From assembly GCA_023101725.1 (NCBI GenBank), contig JALJCO010012849.1, positions 1,550,001-1,614,000 of the forward strand: a stretch of 64,000 bases of DNA, in the 5' to 3' direction. This DNA is from Atherinomorus stipes. Taxonomy: Eukaryota; Chordata; Actinopteri; Atheriniformes; Atherinidae. Shown in pieces: positions 59,001 to 63,647 of this stretch. The first letter of the stretch is position 1; each line of letters begins with the position of its first letter. Both the position numbers and the translations under genes were made by a program. The notes under the pieces were generated by a model. That model searched no databases, was not told where the DNA came from, and worked only from the letters and a program-made list of their open reading frames with translations.

Positions 59001-61657
59001 AGTTTGGACCGCCCTGACGCCGTGGTGACACCGTACGACACGCCCCCGGACCGCTGTGTTCCCATCAGGCCGCAGACGTCCAGTCAGAACTACAGCTACA
59101 GTTGCCAGTCTTCTCCAGGGCACTACAGCTCCCAGCATGCCCCAGGGCGGCAGAGTGATCCCTGCTGTGACCGCGAAGAGGCCGAGCTGTCGGAGCTTGA
59201 CTCCCTTTATCAGGCCAGTCTGCTGGCTGGGAAGACAGGTATGAACACAACACACACACACCCACACCCACACACACACACACACACAAGTTTTTTTTAT
59301 ACCATCTTTTAGAGGTCCTTCCATCAATATAAACTCCATTTCTCACCCGTTTCTGTCTTGCATCCCTTTTTGATCATAAAAAGAACATTTGCAGTGAATT
59401 TTGTTTTTCCTTTGTGTGTTTTAAAACAAGGACCAATCACTTAGAGTTTGGAGAGTCACTGCCAGCAAAGCAGGAATCCCATTCACATGGAATAATAAAC
59501 ACTTTTTCCCACTGGATTCATTTTAAGTTCTCATAATGAATGAAGCAGCCCAGCATTTGTCTGATGAATGCTTATCAACTTTGGTTCGACCTTTTTCCCA
59601 TCACACGCACACTCTCCTTCGTGTATTTGGATGGAACAAGTCCTCCTCTTAGAACTGTGAACCTGATGATCACATGCTGATTATAAACATCAGCTAACAT
59701 TAATCAACCTCTTAACCAGAGGGCTGTGCAACAAAGCAGTGATAATGAGCCGAAAGTCTACATTTTTTGTGTCACAAATGTGCCTTTTTTTCTTTTACAT
59801 GATTAGTAACTTATGCTGAAGATGTATAACTGCTCAGGAACACTTTGTGTTCAGGGTTTTAGACTGAATCTTCATTAAAAAGTTCAATTTTTAATATAGA
59901 TTCTTCTCCTGAAATGATCCTTCAGTAAATAGAAAAATCTGATTTATACACTCAGTGCAAGTGCTGTCAGTCAGAACTACTGGATGTTATCTGACTTTGT
60001 AACCAATATAAAAGTTTTATTGATGTTGAATCATCTGATTATCAGTATGATTTTCATGTTTTAAGTTTAATTTCCTGTTCTGTTATGTTACTGAAAAAGG
60101 ATGCACTACAGTACAAATTCTTGATGCAACCTTCATTTCTTTATATTTTGCTTCCAAGCAGCTAGACTTTCTTTTAGTCTTCCTTTTTAAGCAATAGTTC
60201 TTCAGACTTTTTGAAGAACTTTTAAAGTCTTTTGATACGACTGTAGCTGCTTATCACACGTTATTTGCTACGTACTCTTTAGTTGTGTCCACTAAAACGA
60301 TGCAAAAGATAAACATAAAACGGTATATTTGCTCCAGCATTTGATTTCCAAAGATCTGTTCGCTGAAGACTTGACATGTAAATGGATGGTGGGACAGTGT
60401 GTCCTGCAATAACTTGGAGAAACTGGACAAGTGGAAGACAGTGGAAGAAGAGTTAGGTCTAAAAACTATCTACAGCAGATGAACAATATTTTAAATATAA
60501 TGTCCTGATGTAGATGTAGAGGAAAATATCCAGCAAAGACCTGACACAAGACCTTTGAGATGCATCGGAGCGTTCAGTTGATCCGTCTGTTGTTCACTGA
60601 AGCCTCATCAGACATGGTGTCCACGGAAGTGTTTAGAAGTTATTCCTAAAAAGGGGAAAAGGCTGAAGAATGGCAAATGTTGCAAGAACTGGACTGAAAA
60701 TCAGTGGCAACAGTTCTTATGGACACCCCCACCCCCCAGAGAAAAAGTGTGGGATCATCTAGTCATAGAACAGAACAAAAGACAACCAACGAAAAACTTC
60801 AGGGAGCCTGGAAAACTGTTCCTGTAGACTAGAACTCAAAGGAAGTGTTCAGGCTATGGAGAAGACCAAATATTGACTTTCAAGTTCATTAAAATTGATG
60901 AAAAACATGTTTTTTCCTTTTATACTATGCCAGTACACATACTTACTGTATGTGTTTTCACAGGTTTCATTAAGTCACTGCACTTATTCCTTTAGTTTTC
61001 TTGCAAAATACAAAAACACAGTGGCTGTCTCAAGTCTCCTGCTCTGTATTGGACAGAAAGCAGCACATACTGTGCACAGTTAAGCTGAAATTAGTATGAA
61101 ATTGGGTCAAAACTTTATTGAATAAATTATTATCAGAAGTATTTTCTTTTGTTAAAATTATATGGGAAATGTTGTTTTTTTTTTATCTTAAAAGCAACAT
61201 GCACATTAGTTTATGAAGAGCATACAAAGGTAGATGACTTGTTGGATGTTTTGCAGAGCAGACATGTTCATATTTGACCATCTGTGCAGTTTCAGGCTGC
61301 AGCCCATCCGAGAGGCTCATATCCAGGGTAGGAGGACAGGCTCGCTCCAAGACCCCCAACGCAGACATGGAGAGGAGTGTGTACGGGGCAGACTGCACCA
61401 ACACCCCCACCTACCTCAACAAGGTAACACCTACAATAATAACTGTAGTAAAATGCCGCACGTGTTCACAGGTCATCAGCTGGATCCATTTCCAGGCATT
61501 TGACAGACATGTTCTCCCTCTACAGCCAATGATGTTGCGGGATCTGCGTTTCGGGGTGGAGCCTGATGATGGGGAGACCCAGAGGCGAATAGGACGCAGC
61601 CTGAGCGGCACAGTGGTGACCTCGCGCCGCAGCCGCCTGACTGCAACCCGCAGCCTT
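5846..61657 (+). CDS. usp54: usp54 gene model: 17 internal exons, partial at both ends
   Basis: Spliced coding region of a USP54-type ubiquitin-specific protease. Exons: 5846-5938, 19799-19933, 23915-24028, 24142-24224, 25852-25957, 33622-33768, 43136-43285, 43841-44033, 44259-44441, 44805-45021, 46220-46600, 46861-46988, 47102-47260, 55050-55197, 58430-59238, 61296-61423, 61526-61657. All have AG/GT borders and compatible phases; together 3,306 nt. The order of conserved blocks ([83 protein letters not shown]) follows vertebrate USP54 from recall; USP53 lacks GKHYSTFFF and this long tail. USP53/USP54 were long annotated as inactive, and K63-linkage-directed deubiquitinase activity has since been reported for the family. 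The N-terminal exon with the Cys box and the C-terminus are missing. Teleosts can have two copies; I cannot tell a from b. Confidence 0.93.
6282..7081. mobile_element. Non-autonomous hAT element (interrupted)
   Basis: Starts CAGGGGTGTCCAAACTCAGT and ends GGACACCCCTG, terminal inverted repeats of the common fish hAT type. It is flanked by a perfect 8-bp duplication ATGTAGGA (6274-6281 and 7082-7089). Its own sequence is only about 210 bp; a 585-bp Harbinger-like element interrupts it. Confidence 0.88.
6448..7032. mobile_element. PIF-Harbinger-type MITE nested in the hAT element
   Basis: Terminal inverted repeats GGCCTGGGATATACTTGCTG and CAGCAAGTATATCCCAGGCC are perfect over 20 bp, flanked by TAA on both sides (6445-6447, 7033-7035), the TWA duplication of PIF-Harbinger. 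It is CpG-rich, unlike its surroundings. No transposase frame was recognised. Confidence 0.85.
7823..7985. mobile_element. Degenerate hAT-like fragment
   Basis: Begins CAGTGTTGGGGAACCCTGGT with CCTCGAAAACC, and contains CACAACTGATTCA and CAGATGTGTTCGAGAAGGG, the layout of the fish hAT family seen at 18.9 kb. The 3' terminal repeat is not recognisable. Confidence 0.5.
8839..9261. mobile_element. Hairpin MITE with TA-type ends
   Basis: A 423-bp near-palindrome: CACTGCAAAAACTCAAATCT at the left and GATTTGGGGTTTTTGCAGTG at the right, bounded by TA on each side. The arms (about 200 bp each) contain mirrored words such as CCAAGTATATTTTTCTCATT and its complement. No coding capacity. Confidence 0.85.
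9885..10480. repeat. Two diverged copies of a dispersed fish repeat
   Basis: The words GAGGCAGGTGGACGTAGGAACTGG (split here as GAGGCAGGTGGACG / TAGGAACTGG) near 9935 and GAGGCAGGCAGGTG / TAGGAACTGACAGTTTAAT near 10055 head two related stretches, each followed by AAGATAACAAAAGG-like sequence. I recognise the style as a dispersed fish repeat but cannot name its class. Confidence 0.4.
10731..11918 (+). mobile_element. Dead Tc1-like transposon
   Basis: About 1.19 kb, the usual Tc1 size. Left end has ACTTTATTAGGTACACCT and right end AGGTGTTCCTAATAAAGT with GGCGGGTGAGTG, an inverted pair, next to TA dinucleotides. The interior is a broken transposase gene. Orientation is + by the transposase remnant. 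Confidence 0.88.
10864..11868 (+). pseudogene. Tc1 transposase pseudogene
   Basis: Opens with [20 protein letters not shown] and [11 protein letters not shown], the Tc1 N-terminal helix-turn-helix. Homology then moves to a second frame ([16 protein letters not shown]) by about 11.16 kb and back by about 11.28 kb ([15 protein letters not shown]), so at least two frameshifts are needed. The late DNAPCH-type motif reads NGAPCH, losing the second catalytic Asp, and the SPDLNPIE motif ends in a stop. Non-functional. Confidence 0.88.
13068..13093. repeat. (CA)n microsatellite
   Basis: About 12 CA units; another at 13389-13409. Confidence 0.93.
14466..14700 (+). pseudogene. Tc1 transposase fragment
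   Basis: Reads [20 protein letters not shown] then VLE, a stop, and [10 protein letters not shown], the degenerate form of the Tc1 block NDPKHTSKxxxEWLxKxxI...WPSQSPDLNPIE. Not listed as an element because no terminal repeats were seen. Confidence 0.8.
14930..15190. repeat. Second GGATG-rich purine satellite tract
   Basis: Same composition as the 4.1-5.3 kb array (GGATGGATGAGGG, GGAGGGAAGAGGAG, AAAATAAGGGAGG), about 260 bp, followed by GATGATGATGGGG. It probably belongs to the same satellite family. Confidence 0.75.
16070..16768. other. Scrambled homopolymer tract, probable assembly artefact
   Basis: Dense runs of G, A and C (GGGGGGG, A10, A25, G13) with no repeat period, bounded abruptly by ordinary intron sequence on both sides. 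Its composition differs from everything else in the window except 49.49-49.81 kb. It looks like low-accuracy gap-fill rather than biology. Confidence 0.6.
18923..19135. mobile_element. Short non-autonomous hAT element
   Basis: 213 bp, from CAGGGTTGGCCAAGTCCAGT with CCTCGAG to CTCGAGGACTGGACTTTGGC with ACCCCTG, inverted ends of about 27 bp. Flanks CTCTGGTG and CCCTAGTG agree at 6 of 8 positions, consistent with an old 8-bp duplication. Same broad family as the 6.28 kb element. Confidence 0.82.
19799..19933 (+). CDS. usp54: usp54 exon w2: USP domain
   Basis: 45 codons, phase 0 at both ends, between acceptor atttgcag and donor gtgagt. It starts [20 protein letters not shown] and ends [10 protein letters not shown]. 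The block [17 protein letters not shown] is near-invariant in USP53/USP54; in other USPs the equivalent helix has the form xxQQDAxEFL. The preceding intron is about 13.9 kb. Confidence 0.95.
21183..21290. repeat. LINE/SINE tail-like repeat with (CATAA)n
   Basis: CAGAATGCCTTTATTGTCAT and GTACAACGAAATTGC resemble the dispersed 3' tails found near fish retroposons; a short ACATAACATAACATAAC array follows. Boundaries are uncertain. Confidence 0.5.
21735..21835. repeat. Dispersed fish repeat (GGTCGCAGGGGTGCC type)
   Basis: CAGGGTCGCAGGGGTGCC, GAGGCAGGGAAATCTGGACA and GGTTACCAGTCTATCATA follow the layout of a very common fish repeat (GGTCGCGGGGGTGCTGG...GGTCGCCAGTCTATC). The class is not asserted. 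A second short piece lies at 57.94-57.98 kb. Confidence 0.6.
22549..22623. repeat. (TA)n(TG)n microsatellite
   Basis: About 27 TA units followed by about 10 TG units. Confidence 0.97.
23046..23290 (+). pseudogene. LINE ORF 3' fragment
   Basis: [14 protein letters not shown] resembles the YGLE motif near the end of fish non-LTR retrotransposon reverse transcriptases, and [14 protein letters not shown] further on matches the following basic GRPKRR tail. Stops and frame changes interrupt it. No target-site duplication was identified. Confidence 0.7.
23653..23673. repeat. (TG)n microsatellite
   Basis: About ten TG units. Confidence 0.9.
23915..24028 (+). CDS. usp54: usp54 exon w3: USP domain
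   Basis: 38 codons, phase 0 at both ends, acceptor tttctcag, donor gtagga. It encodes [15 protein letters not shown], then [20 protein letters not shown] and FEQ. It continues the helix begun in exon w2 (ECF|ENLL) and enters the fingers region; the C...HC pattern and [11 protein letters not shown] are family hallmarks. Confidence 0.95.
24142..24224 (+). CDS. usp54: usp54 exon w4: finger Cys pair
   Basis: 83 nt, starts in phase 0 after tttgcag and ends with two bases of a split Cys codon before gtaaga. It reads [15 protein letters not shown] then [12 protein letters not shown]. The C-x-C-x-x-C-G pattern is the zinc-ribbon-like knuckle of the USP fingers. Only 113 nt of intron separates it from exon w3. 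Confidence 0.95.
24225..25851 (+). other. Intron w4: 1.6 kb
   Basis: Intron between exons w4 and w5 with CA-rich stretches (24.24-24.28 and 24.41-24.43 kb). No transposon or gene recognised. Confidence 0.7.
25852..25957 (+). CDS. usp54: usp54 exon w5: USP domain
   Basis: 106 nt. The first base completes the split Cys codon (TG|T); 35 codons follow, ending in phase 0 before gtaaga. It encodes [20 protein letters not shown], then [15 protein letters not shown]. The terminal Cys with the SNCG start of exon w6 makes the second finger cysteine pair. Confidence 0.95.
26594..27275. mobile_element. hAT-like composite debris
   Basis: Left end TTAGGGATGCACGATATAAT and right end GGAGCACCCCTAA form an imperfect inverted pair of hAT type. 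A second element starts inside at about 26843 (AGGGCTTGGAAAAAATATTG), and its CGAAATCTCATGAGATTTC and GCGAGATTTCGTAACAGAGC words resemble the 35.5-kb element. The flanks no longer show matching 8-bp duplications. Confidence 0.55.
27381..27442. repeat. Perfect 25-bp inverted repeat, 12-nt loop
   Basis: Arms ACTGGCTCGTCATCCCCAGC+TGCTG (27381-27405) and their exact complement (27418-27442) flank a 12-nt spacer. Pairing resumes further out after a small bulge (CAGGAAA against TTTCCTG). The high GC and perfect pairing stand out in an AT-rich intron. Confidence 0.9.
28389..29007. mobile_element. hAT element with perfect 8-bp target duplication
   Basis: 619 bp, from CAGTGGTTCCCAAACTTTTT to CAGTTTGGGCACCATTG, typical hAT ends. 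CTCTAGCT is present exactly on both sides (28381-28388, 29008-29015). No transposase frame recognised. Confidence 0.92.
29542..29610. repeat. Poly-C and (CA)n tract
   Basis: A run of about 16 C followed by CA units with interspersed CCCACACGC variants. Confidence 0.95.
30398..30468 (+). repeat. tRNA-like remnant (SINE head or tRNA pseudogene)
   Basis: TGGCTGAATGG fits an A box and GGATCAAATACC a degenerate B box at tRNA spacing, with CTCTCAC in the anticodon region, reminiscent of tRNA-Glu(CTC). The acceptor stem does not pair convincingly, so not a functional tRNA. Confidence 0.5.
33622..33768 (+). CDS. usp54: usp54 exon w6: USP domain core strands
   Basis: 49 codons, phase 0 at both ends, acceptor ttgtcag, donor gtaaga. 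It reads [20 protein letters not shown], then [20 protein letters not shown] and LGTCLRLGD. The VxIGLVWDSxHSDL block is highly diagnostic of USP53/USP54. The next confident exon is 9.4 kb downstream. Confidence 0.95.
34714..34772 (-). repeat. tRNA-like remnant, reverse strand
   Basis: On the minus strand TTTGGTCGAATGG (A-box-like) and GTTCAAATCCAG (B-box-like) are about 30 nt apart. Probably the head of a tRNA-derived SINE. Confidence 0.5.
35060..35215. repeat. Repeat with internal mirrored words (possible MITE end)
   Basis: GGGTTGAACCACCCTGAGTT, CAACTCAAATCAGC, GAGTAGATCAACTCCGAGTT and TTCAGGGTTACACTCAGAGT are complementary or repeated motifs typical of a fish MITE terminus. No clear boundaries. 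Confidence 0.45.
35516..36136. mobile_element. hAT-type element with perfect 8-bp duplication and internal palindrome
   Basis: Begins AGGGCTGGGAATC and ends GGCACACCCCTAA; TACACAGT flanks it exactly on both sides (35508-35515, 36137-36144). Repeated CGATAT words are typical of this family. Inside lies a perfect 62-bp palindrome (35844-35905). Confidence 0.85.
37228..37269 (+). CDS. Candidate cassette exon inside the USP domain (speculative)
   Basis: A 42-nt open segment reading [14 protein letters not shown] lies between a strong acceptor (tctccttcag) and a strong donor (gtgagc), phase 0 at both ends. It would therefore insert 14 residues without a frameshift between exon w6 (phase-0 end) and w7 (phase-0 start). 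A second donor at 37,315 (AAG|gtcaag) would extend it to 87 nt, adding [15 protein letters not shown], also in frame. It is GC-richer than its AT-rich surroundings. I recall no such insert in mammalian USP54 and do not recognise the peptide. It could be a fish-specific alternative exon, a fragment of another gene, or chance. Confidence 0.35.
38632..38697 (+). pseudogene. Tc1 transposase fragment
   Basis: One frame reads [20 protein letters not shown], the degenerate Tc1 catalytic block (form QQDNDPKHTSKSTxEW), with the first D replaced by G. No terminal repeats found nearby. Confidence 0.75.
38700..40110. repeat. Dispersed fish repeat interrupted by the TTAA element
   Basis: TCAAAGTGCTTCACAGAACA and ACGTAAGACTCTGGCTTCTA then GATAGATAGAGGCTTTACC lie before the 39.1-kb element, and AGTGCTTTGTAAGTAATAAG continues after it. 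The two sides read as one dispersed repeat. Its class is not asserted. Confidence 0.45.
39115..39895. mobile_element. TTAA-flanked non-autonomous DNA element
   Basis: 781 bp with ends AGGTGCCATGACAT and ATGTCATCACTCCT, 14-bp inverted repeats with three mismatches, between TTAA at 39111-39114 and 39896-39899. TTAA duplication suggests the piggyBac or Kolobok superfamilies; no transposase seen. Confidence 0.75.
40966..41240. repeat. Dispersed repeat carrying CCCTAACCCTAA motifs
   Basis: Contains TTACCCTAACCCTAACTACC and GCCCTAACCCTAGC, telomere-like motifs, with GTCCCCACAAGGGCAAGATG and GTGAGGACATTCATTGAC. I recognise this as a common fish repeat rather than a true telomere remnant. Confidence 0.6.
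41980..42021. repeat. (CA)n microsatellite
   Basis: About 20 uninterrupted CA units followed by CCACACACG. Confidence 0.95.
43136..43285 (+). CDS. usp54: usp54 exon w7: catalytic His exon
   Basis: 50 codons, phase 0 at both ends, after a long pyrimidine tract ending gtgtag and before gtgaga. It encodes [36 protein letters not shown] and [14 protein letters not shown]. The GKHY histidine corresponds to the USP catalytic His, and FDD supplies the acidic residue near the third triad position. Third positions are strongly G/C, unlike the flanking introns. Confidence 0.96.
43286..43840 (+). other. Intron w7: 0.56 kb
   Basis: Plain intron ending in a T-rich tract before the exon w8 acceptor; nothing else seen. 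Confidence 0.75.
43841..44033 (+). CDS. usp54: usp54 exon w8: end of USP domain
   Basis: 193 nt, phase 0 start after gcctccag, ending one base into a Gly codon before gtacag. It begins [20 protein letters not shown] then [12 protein letters not shown], the conserved end of the catalytic domain, and runs into a variable linker ending [16 protein letters not shown] is conserved with other USP54 proteins. Confidence 0.95.
44259..44441 (+). CDS. usp54: usp54 exon w9: Ser-rich linker
   Basis: 183 nt; GT completes the split Gly codon, 60 codons follow, then one base. It reads [20 protein letters not shown] and continues Ser/Thr-rich ([16 protein letters not shown]). [15 protein letters not shown] is a conserved USP54 block after the catalytic domain. 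The segment looks disordered and phosphorylatable. Donor gtaatg. Confidence 0.93.
44637..44762. repeat. Retroposon tail-like sequence
   Basis: CTCCCTGTGGGATAAATAAA followed by ATTTTTTTTTATT is the type of dispersed 3' tail seen with fish LINE/SINE copies. Lies in the intron just before exon w10. Confidence 0.45.
44805..45021 (+). CDS. usp54: usp54 exon w10: Pro/Ser-rich, [11 protein letters not shown]
   Basis: 217 nt, phase 1 in (G|AG) and phase 2 out (AG|T). It starts [20 protein letters not shown], has two poly-Ser runs and a Gly-rich stretch, and ends [13 protein letters not shown]. The end matches the [12 protein letters not shown] block of other USP54 proteins. Codons are strongly GC-biased (TCC runs), so this exon is prone to repeat-length variation. 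Donor gtactg. Confidence 0.92.
45022..46219 (+). other. Intron w10: 1.2 kb
   Basis: AT-rich intron with no recognised repeat or gene; ends in the tttctcctctag acceptor of exon w11. Confidence 0.7.
46220..46600 (+). CDS. usp54: usp54 exon w11: [10 protein letters not shown] and [13 protein letters not shown]
   Basis: 381 nt, phase 2 in after tcctctag, phase 2 out before gtaggt. It begins [19 protein letters not shown] with [10 protein letters not shown], then a low-complexity Pro/Gly stretch, and ends [18 protein letters not shown] then SSSPD. The two ends are the strongest USP54 signatures outside the protease domain; related RPMRETLNVDSIF and ESGYESS blocks occur in USP53. The central part is fish-variable. 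Confidence 0.95.
46861..46988 (+). CDS. usp54: usp54 exon w12
   Basis: 128 nt, phase 2 in after ttctgcag, phase 1 out before gtattt. It reads [20 protein letters not shown], then [20 protein letters not shown]. PSWRxxPKSxSSSIL is conserved in USP54. Basic and Ser-rich, with no recognisable domain. Confidence 0.92.
47102..47260 (+). CDS. usp54: usp54 exon w13: charged helix and [13 protein letters not shown]
   Basis: 159 nt, phase 1 in after tttttcag, phase 1 out before gtatgg. It begins [20 protein letters not shown], then a Glu/Arg/Gln-rich helix ([15 protein letters not shown]) likely to form a single helix or coiled coil, and ends [18 protein letters not shown]. Both conserved blocks match USP54. 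Only 113 nt separate it from exon w12. Confidence 0.95.
48755..49335. mobile_element. Harbinger-like MITE (probable)
   Basis: Left end TTAAGGCTACAGTATACTTC and right end GATTATAAATTAGGCTTTAG form a partial inverted pair, with T(T/A)A-type flanks. CpG-rich interior and matching TCCG/CGGA words resemble the 6.45-kb MITE. Boundaries are approximate and the duplication is not clean. Confidence 0.5.
49492..49812. other. Scrambled homopolymer tract, probable assembly artefact
   Basis: Long G runs (up to about 14), C runs and G-rich irregular sequence with no period, abruptly bounded. It lies in the intron expected to contain a missing usp54 exon. Confidence 0.6.
50140..51184. mobile_element. hAT element, interrupted by another hAT
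   Basis: Ends AAGGGGTTGAATTTCTCCCC and GGGGGAATCGGAATTCACCC+TTT are inverted. Flanks CTCTGTAA and ATCTGTAA match at 7 of 8 positions. 1,045 bp in all, of which 397 bp is a nested element. Confidence 0.75.
50653..51049. mobile_element. Short hAT element nested in the 50.1-kb element
   Basis: Ends AAGGGCTGGACGATTA and TTAATTGTCCAGCCCTA are inverted; CCAGATAG flanks it exactly on both sides (50645-50652, 51050-51057). AATCACGATTA words recur inside. No transposase. Confidence 0.9.
52960..53041. repeat. (TA)n microsatellite
   Basis: About 40 TA units with a few TG interruptions. Confidence 0.95.
53980..54330 (+). pseudogene. Tc1 transposase C-terminal fragment
   Basis: [20 protein letters not shown] then [11 protein letters not shown] is the Tc1 block around the catalytic Glu (form SPDLNxIExxWD), followed by a stop and the remains EAWRTVPEA. 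The nearby CACTGAGGCCTCATCAGAAA occurs again at 60.6 kb. Confidence 0.8.
55050..55197 (+). CDS. usp54: usp54 exon w14: end of MIT-like helical domain
   Basis: 148 nt after acceptor catcctcag and before donor gtacca. Only one frame is open (phase 1 in, phase 2 out). It reads [20 protein letters not shown], then [20 protein letters not shown]. The start resembles the KLRLALHGASxxxHSRAL segment of mammalian USP54, and the MKRRQEQ helix the RSLQDRMQQQQ segment. Its AG end joins the T of exon w15 to give SEQP, conserved in USP54. The homology is weaker than for other exons. Confidence 0.7.
55198..58429 (+). other. Intron w14: 3.2 kb
   Basis: Holds acceptor-like CAG sites at 55.2-55.4 kb with no phase-compatible exon, a weak triplicated motif at 56.79-57.06 kb and a short GGATCGCGGG-type fish repeat at 57.94-57.98 kb. 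No gene recognised. Confidence 0.65.
56790..57060. repeat. Weak triplicated GCTAGCCT motif
   Basis: GTTGCTAGCCTGGCTTTCTA, GTGGTTAGCCTATTTCTCTA and AGCTGCTAGCCTAACTTGCT start three diverged stretches of about 100 bp, each followed by CTT(G/C)AAAAGCC. Possible old tandem triplication. Confidence 0.4.
58430..59238 (+). CDS. usp54: usp54 exon w15: long disordered exon with two PPxY motifs
   Basis: 809 nt, phase 2 in after gtcctccag, phase 1 out before gtatga. It starts [20 protein letters not shown], matching the SEQPxxLQVLL block of USP54, and ends [18 protein letters not shown], matching the SELxSLYQASL block. Between these it is Pro-, Gly- and Ser-rich and looks disordered. Two PPPPY stretches (58527-58544, 58845-58859) are PPxY motifs that can bind WW domains. 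Third positions are GC-rich throughout. Confidence 0.94.
59246..59289. repeat. (CA)n microsatellite beside the exon w15 donor
   Basis: CA units with CCCACAC interruptions begin 8 nt after the splice donor. Confidence 0.93.
60370..60870 (+). pseudogene. Degenerate Tc1 copy
   Basis: CTTGGAGAAACTGGACAAGT, AACTATCTACAGCAGATGAA, CACTGAAGCCTCATCAGACA and GTGTGGGATCATCTAGTCAT in order match the body of the same Tc1 family as the 53.4-54.3 kb debris, ending in an [12 protein letters not shown] coding trace with frame breaks. Confidence 0.65.
61296..61423 (+). CDS. usp54: usp54 exon w16
   Basis: 128 nt; acceptor gtttcag, GC completes the Gly codon split from exon w15, ends in phase 0 before gtaaca. 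It reads [20 protein letters not shown], then [20 protein letters not shown]. The Gly-Cys-Ser start matches the QAGCSGWG region of human USP54. Basic and Ser/Thr-rich, otherwise poorly conserved. Confidence 0.88.
61526..61657 (+). CDS. usp54: usp54 exon w17: RSLSGTVV block
   Basis: 44 codons, phase 0 at both ends, acceptor ctctacag, donor gtgagt. It reads [20 protein letters not shown], then [20 protein letters not shown]. [12 protein letters not shown] is a conserved C-terminal block of USP54 and RRIGRSLS is a basophilic-kinase-like site. Human USP54 continues for a few hundred residues, so more exons should follow. Confidence 0.92.
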
Positions 61658-61875
61658 GTGAGTACAGCTCGCTGCGCTCTGCTGCCACCTTGTGGCTGTG
61701 CCGTTAATCTGCATCTGCCTGATGTCCCATGGTGGCATTTTACGCATTGCTTTTCCCTGTTCTCTTCTCCCCCTGCTGTTTGTCTCATTCCCTTCTTTTG
61801 TCCCGCTTTTCTGTTTCCAATCTGTCCTCCTGCTCTCTTCCTCTCTTCCTTCTCTCTCCTCTGTCTCTCTCAAAG

Positions 61876-62012
61876 GTGAAGCAGGCTGATGTCAGTGCCT
61901 CTCCTTGCTTACTTCCTCTCTTCTGAGTCCCTGTCGCTATTCCACCACTATCACCTCCTCCATCCCCATCACCAACATCTTCTCATCACCACTTCCCTTC
62001 ACCGCTTCACAG
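61876..62012 (+). other. Candidate 3' exon zone of usp54 (unresolved)
   Basis: A long pyrimidine tract (about 61740-61870) precedes several AG sites, and a good donor (CAG|gtaaac) lies at 62013. From acceptor caaag (61875), phase 0 gives 16 codons and a TGA at 61924, a possible short alternative C-terminus. From 61896 to 62012 there are 39 in-frame codons, phase 0 to 0. From acceptor tctgag (61926) to 62012 all three frames are open, and the most protein-like one is Pro/Ser-rich but does not match the phase-0 end of exon w17. I cannot choose between these. Confidence 0.3.
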
Positions 62013-62910
62013 GTAAACACTGTGCCGAGTGAAAGTCGCATCTTGCATCTGCAGTGCACTCACTGGTGTTTTGGTTATGCTAGTTTGTGTGCCATAGATG
62101 TGCATTTCAGAGGTTTATTTTATTTATTTATTATTTTTTAAAGATTTAAGTCATAATAATAATAATACAAAAGAAGCCTTAGGTTATTCATTTCCAGACG
62201 AAGACTCAGCTTCTGGCAAACTAGTCTCATCTGGCACAGAAGTCGGCAAAGTCTCAGATTGCACATGGCCTGTCCTGGGAATGTTCACTGATTTTTAATA
62301 ACTGAAGAGCCAGAGGTGATTTCATTCCTGTGCAAATCTGTCATGTGTCACATTTAAGGAAACCCAAATTTCTTCTTGGGTTAAAGGATAAGCGAAGATT
62401 ACAGAAGTAGGATAGCCTTATCTAATTGTGTAAAAAAACAAAAAGAACAAAACATCTATCCAGTCTCTTTAAGGCTATAACTACATCCCTTTTAGCAATT
62501 TAGTGGCAAACCAGAATAGTGCAAGTTATGATGAGCAGAAACTTTAATAAGGAAATAAATCTACCAAAGGAGCTGCAGAACAAATGCAGCTAAACTGAGC
62601 TTAGACCAGATCAGAGCAGCCAAACATAAAACGGAGAACCGGAAAAATAACGCAAAAGACAGGGGGAAAATAAATAGACTGAATAATGACGTGGAAAATA
62701 TGAGGAGTAATCAAAGAAACAGGAAGCAGATATGAAGCAAAACCATATGAAAGCACGTGATTTGCTTTCACATACAACAGAAATGAAGCTAACAAAGGAG
62801 CGAGATGACATCAAATCTTTACAATAATGATAATCAACAGCCATAAACAACAAGTCAGCTGCATGAGCATCAGAACTGAACTCCTACTTCTGAATAGGTT
62901 TCTTTTAAAG

Positions 62911-63647
62911 CAGGGGTGCCCAAACGTTTTGTCTGCAATGGCCAAAATGAAAATGTGTCAGCAAGTCGCGGGCCAAACAGCAATTTTAAGGGTGAAAACC
63001 AAATAATGTAAAGGAACGTTGATTTAATTATCGTTTATATTTAAATAAATGCATTCTGTCCCATCACTGAGAATAACACATTACATTTAAAACGTACAAA
63101 TGGCAAATTAAGAATAAAGCTAAAGCTAGAAGGCAATAATAAATAATTGCAGTTACTAGATTGCAATAAAAAAAAAAAAGCTGCAGTAAAATATAGAGCA
63201 AAATGTCAACAACAACAAACAATCTATGTTCAACAAGGCAAACTGTTACTAATGAAGTCGATCTTTGGACATTACAGCCTCTTAAAGTTGTACCTGGTTC
63301 ACTGACAGGTGAGTCTGTTATGGAGGTGAGTCAGTCAGGTTTCCTCTCAATATGGACTTTTATTAACAAATATTTATATTTAGAAAACTTATTTTAAATT
63401 GAGACCCTCCTGGGATAATCGGGAGGTGGAAACAGCAGAGGTTAAAAGCCTCTAAATGCTCCTAATACAACATCAGAATTGAATGTTGTATTGTATTGTA
63501 CTCAATACAATAATGTCAAATTAGTTGCAAATTAAAAAGTATGGGCAATAGTACTAAGGTATTGATTGGACTTTGAATTACAATAGTATTATGATATCTG
63601 ATTGGAGGGCCAACTTTGGCCTGCGGGCCCCACTTTGGGCACCCCTG
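62911..63647. mobile_element. hAT element near the 3' edge
   Basis: 737 bp from CAGGGGTGCCCAAACGTTTT to CACTTTGGGCACCCCTG, hAT inverted ends. Flanks TTTTAAAG and TTTCAAAG match at 7 of 8. GGCCAAAATGAAAATGTGTC and GGCCTGCGGGCCCC are typical of this fish family. Confidence 0.85.

Larger units (their letters stand above)
59239..61295 (+). other. Intron w15: 2.1 kb
   Basis: Starts with a (CA)n right after the donor, then AT-rich sequence and a degenerate Tc1 copy at 60.37-60.87 kb. No exon recognised. Confidence 0.7.

Noticed and set aside
58326..59339. Reverse-strand frames of 137 and 179 codons opposite exon w15
   Set aside because: Shadows of the GC-rich coding exon on the + strand.
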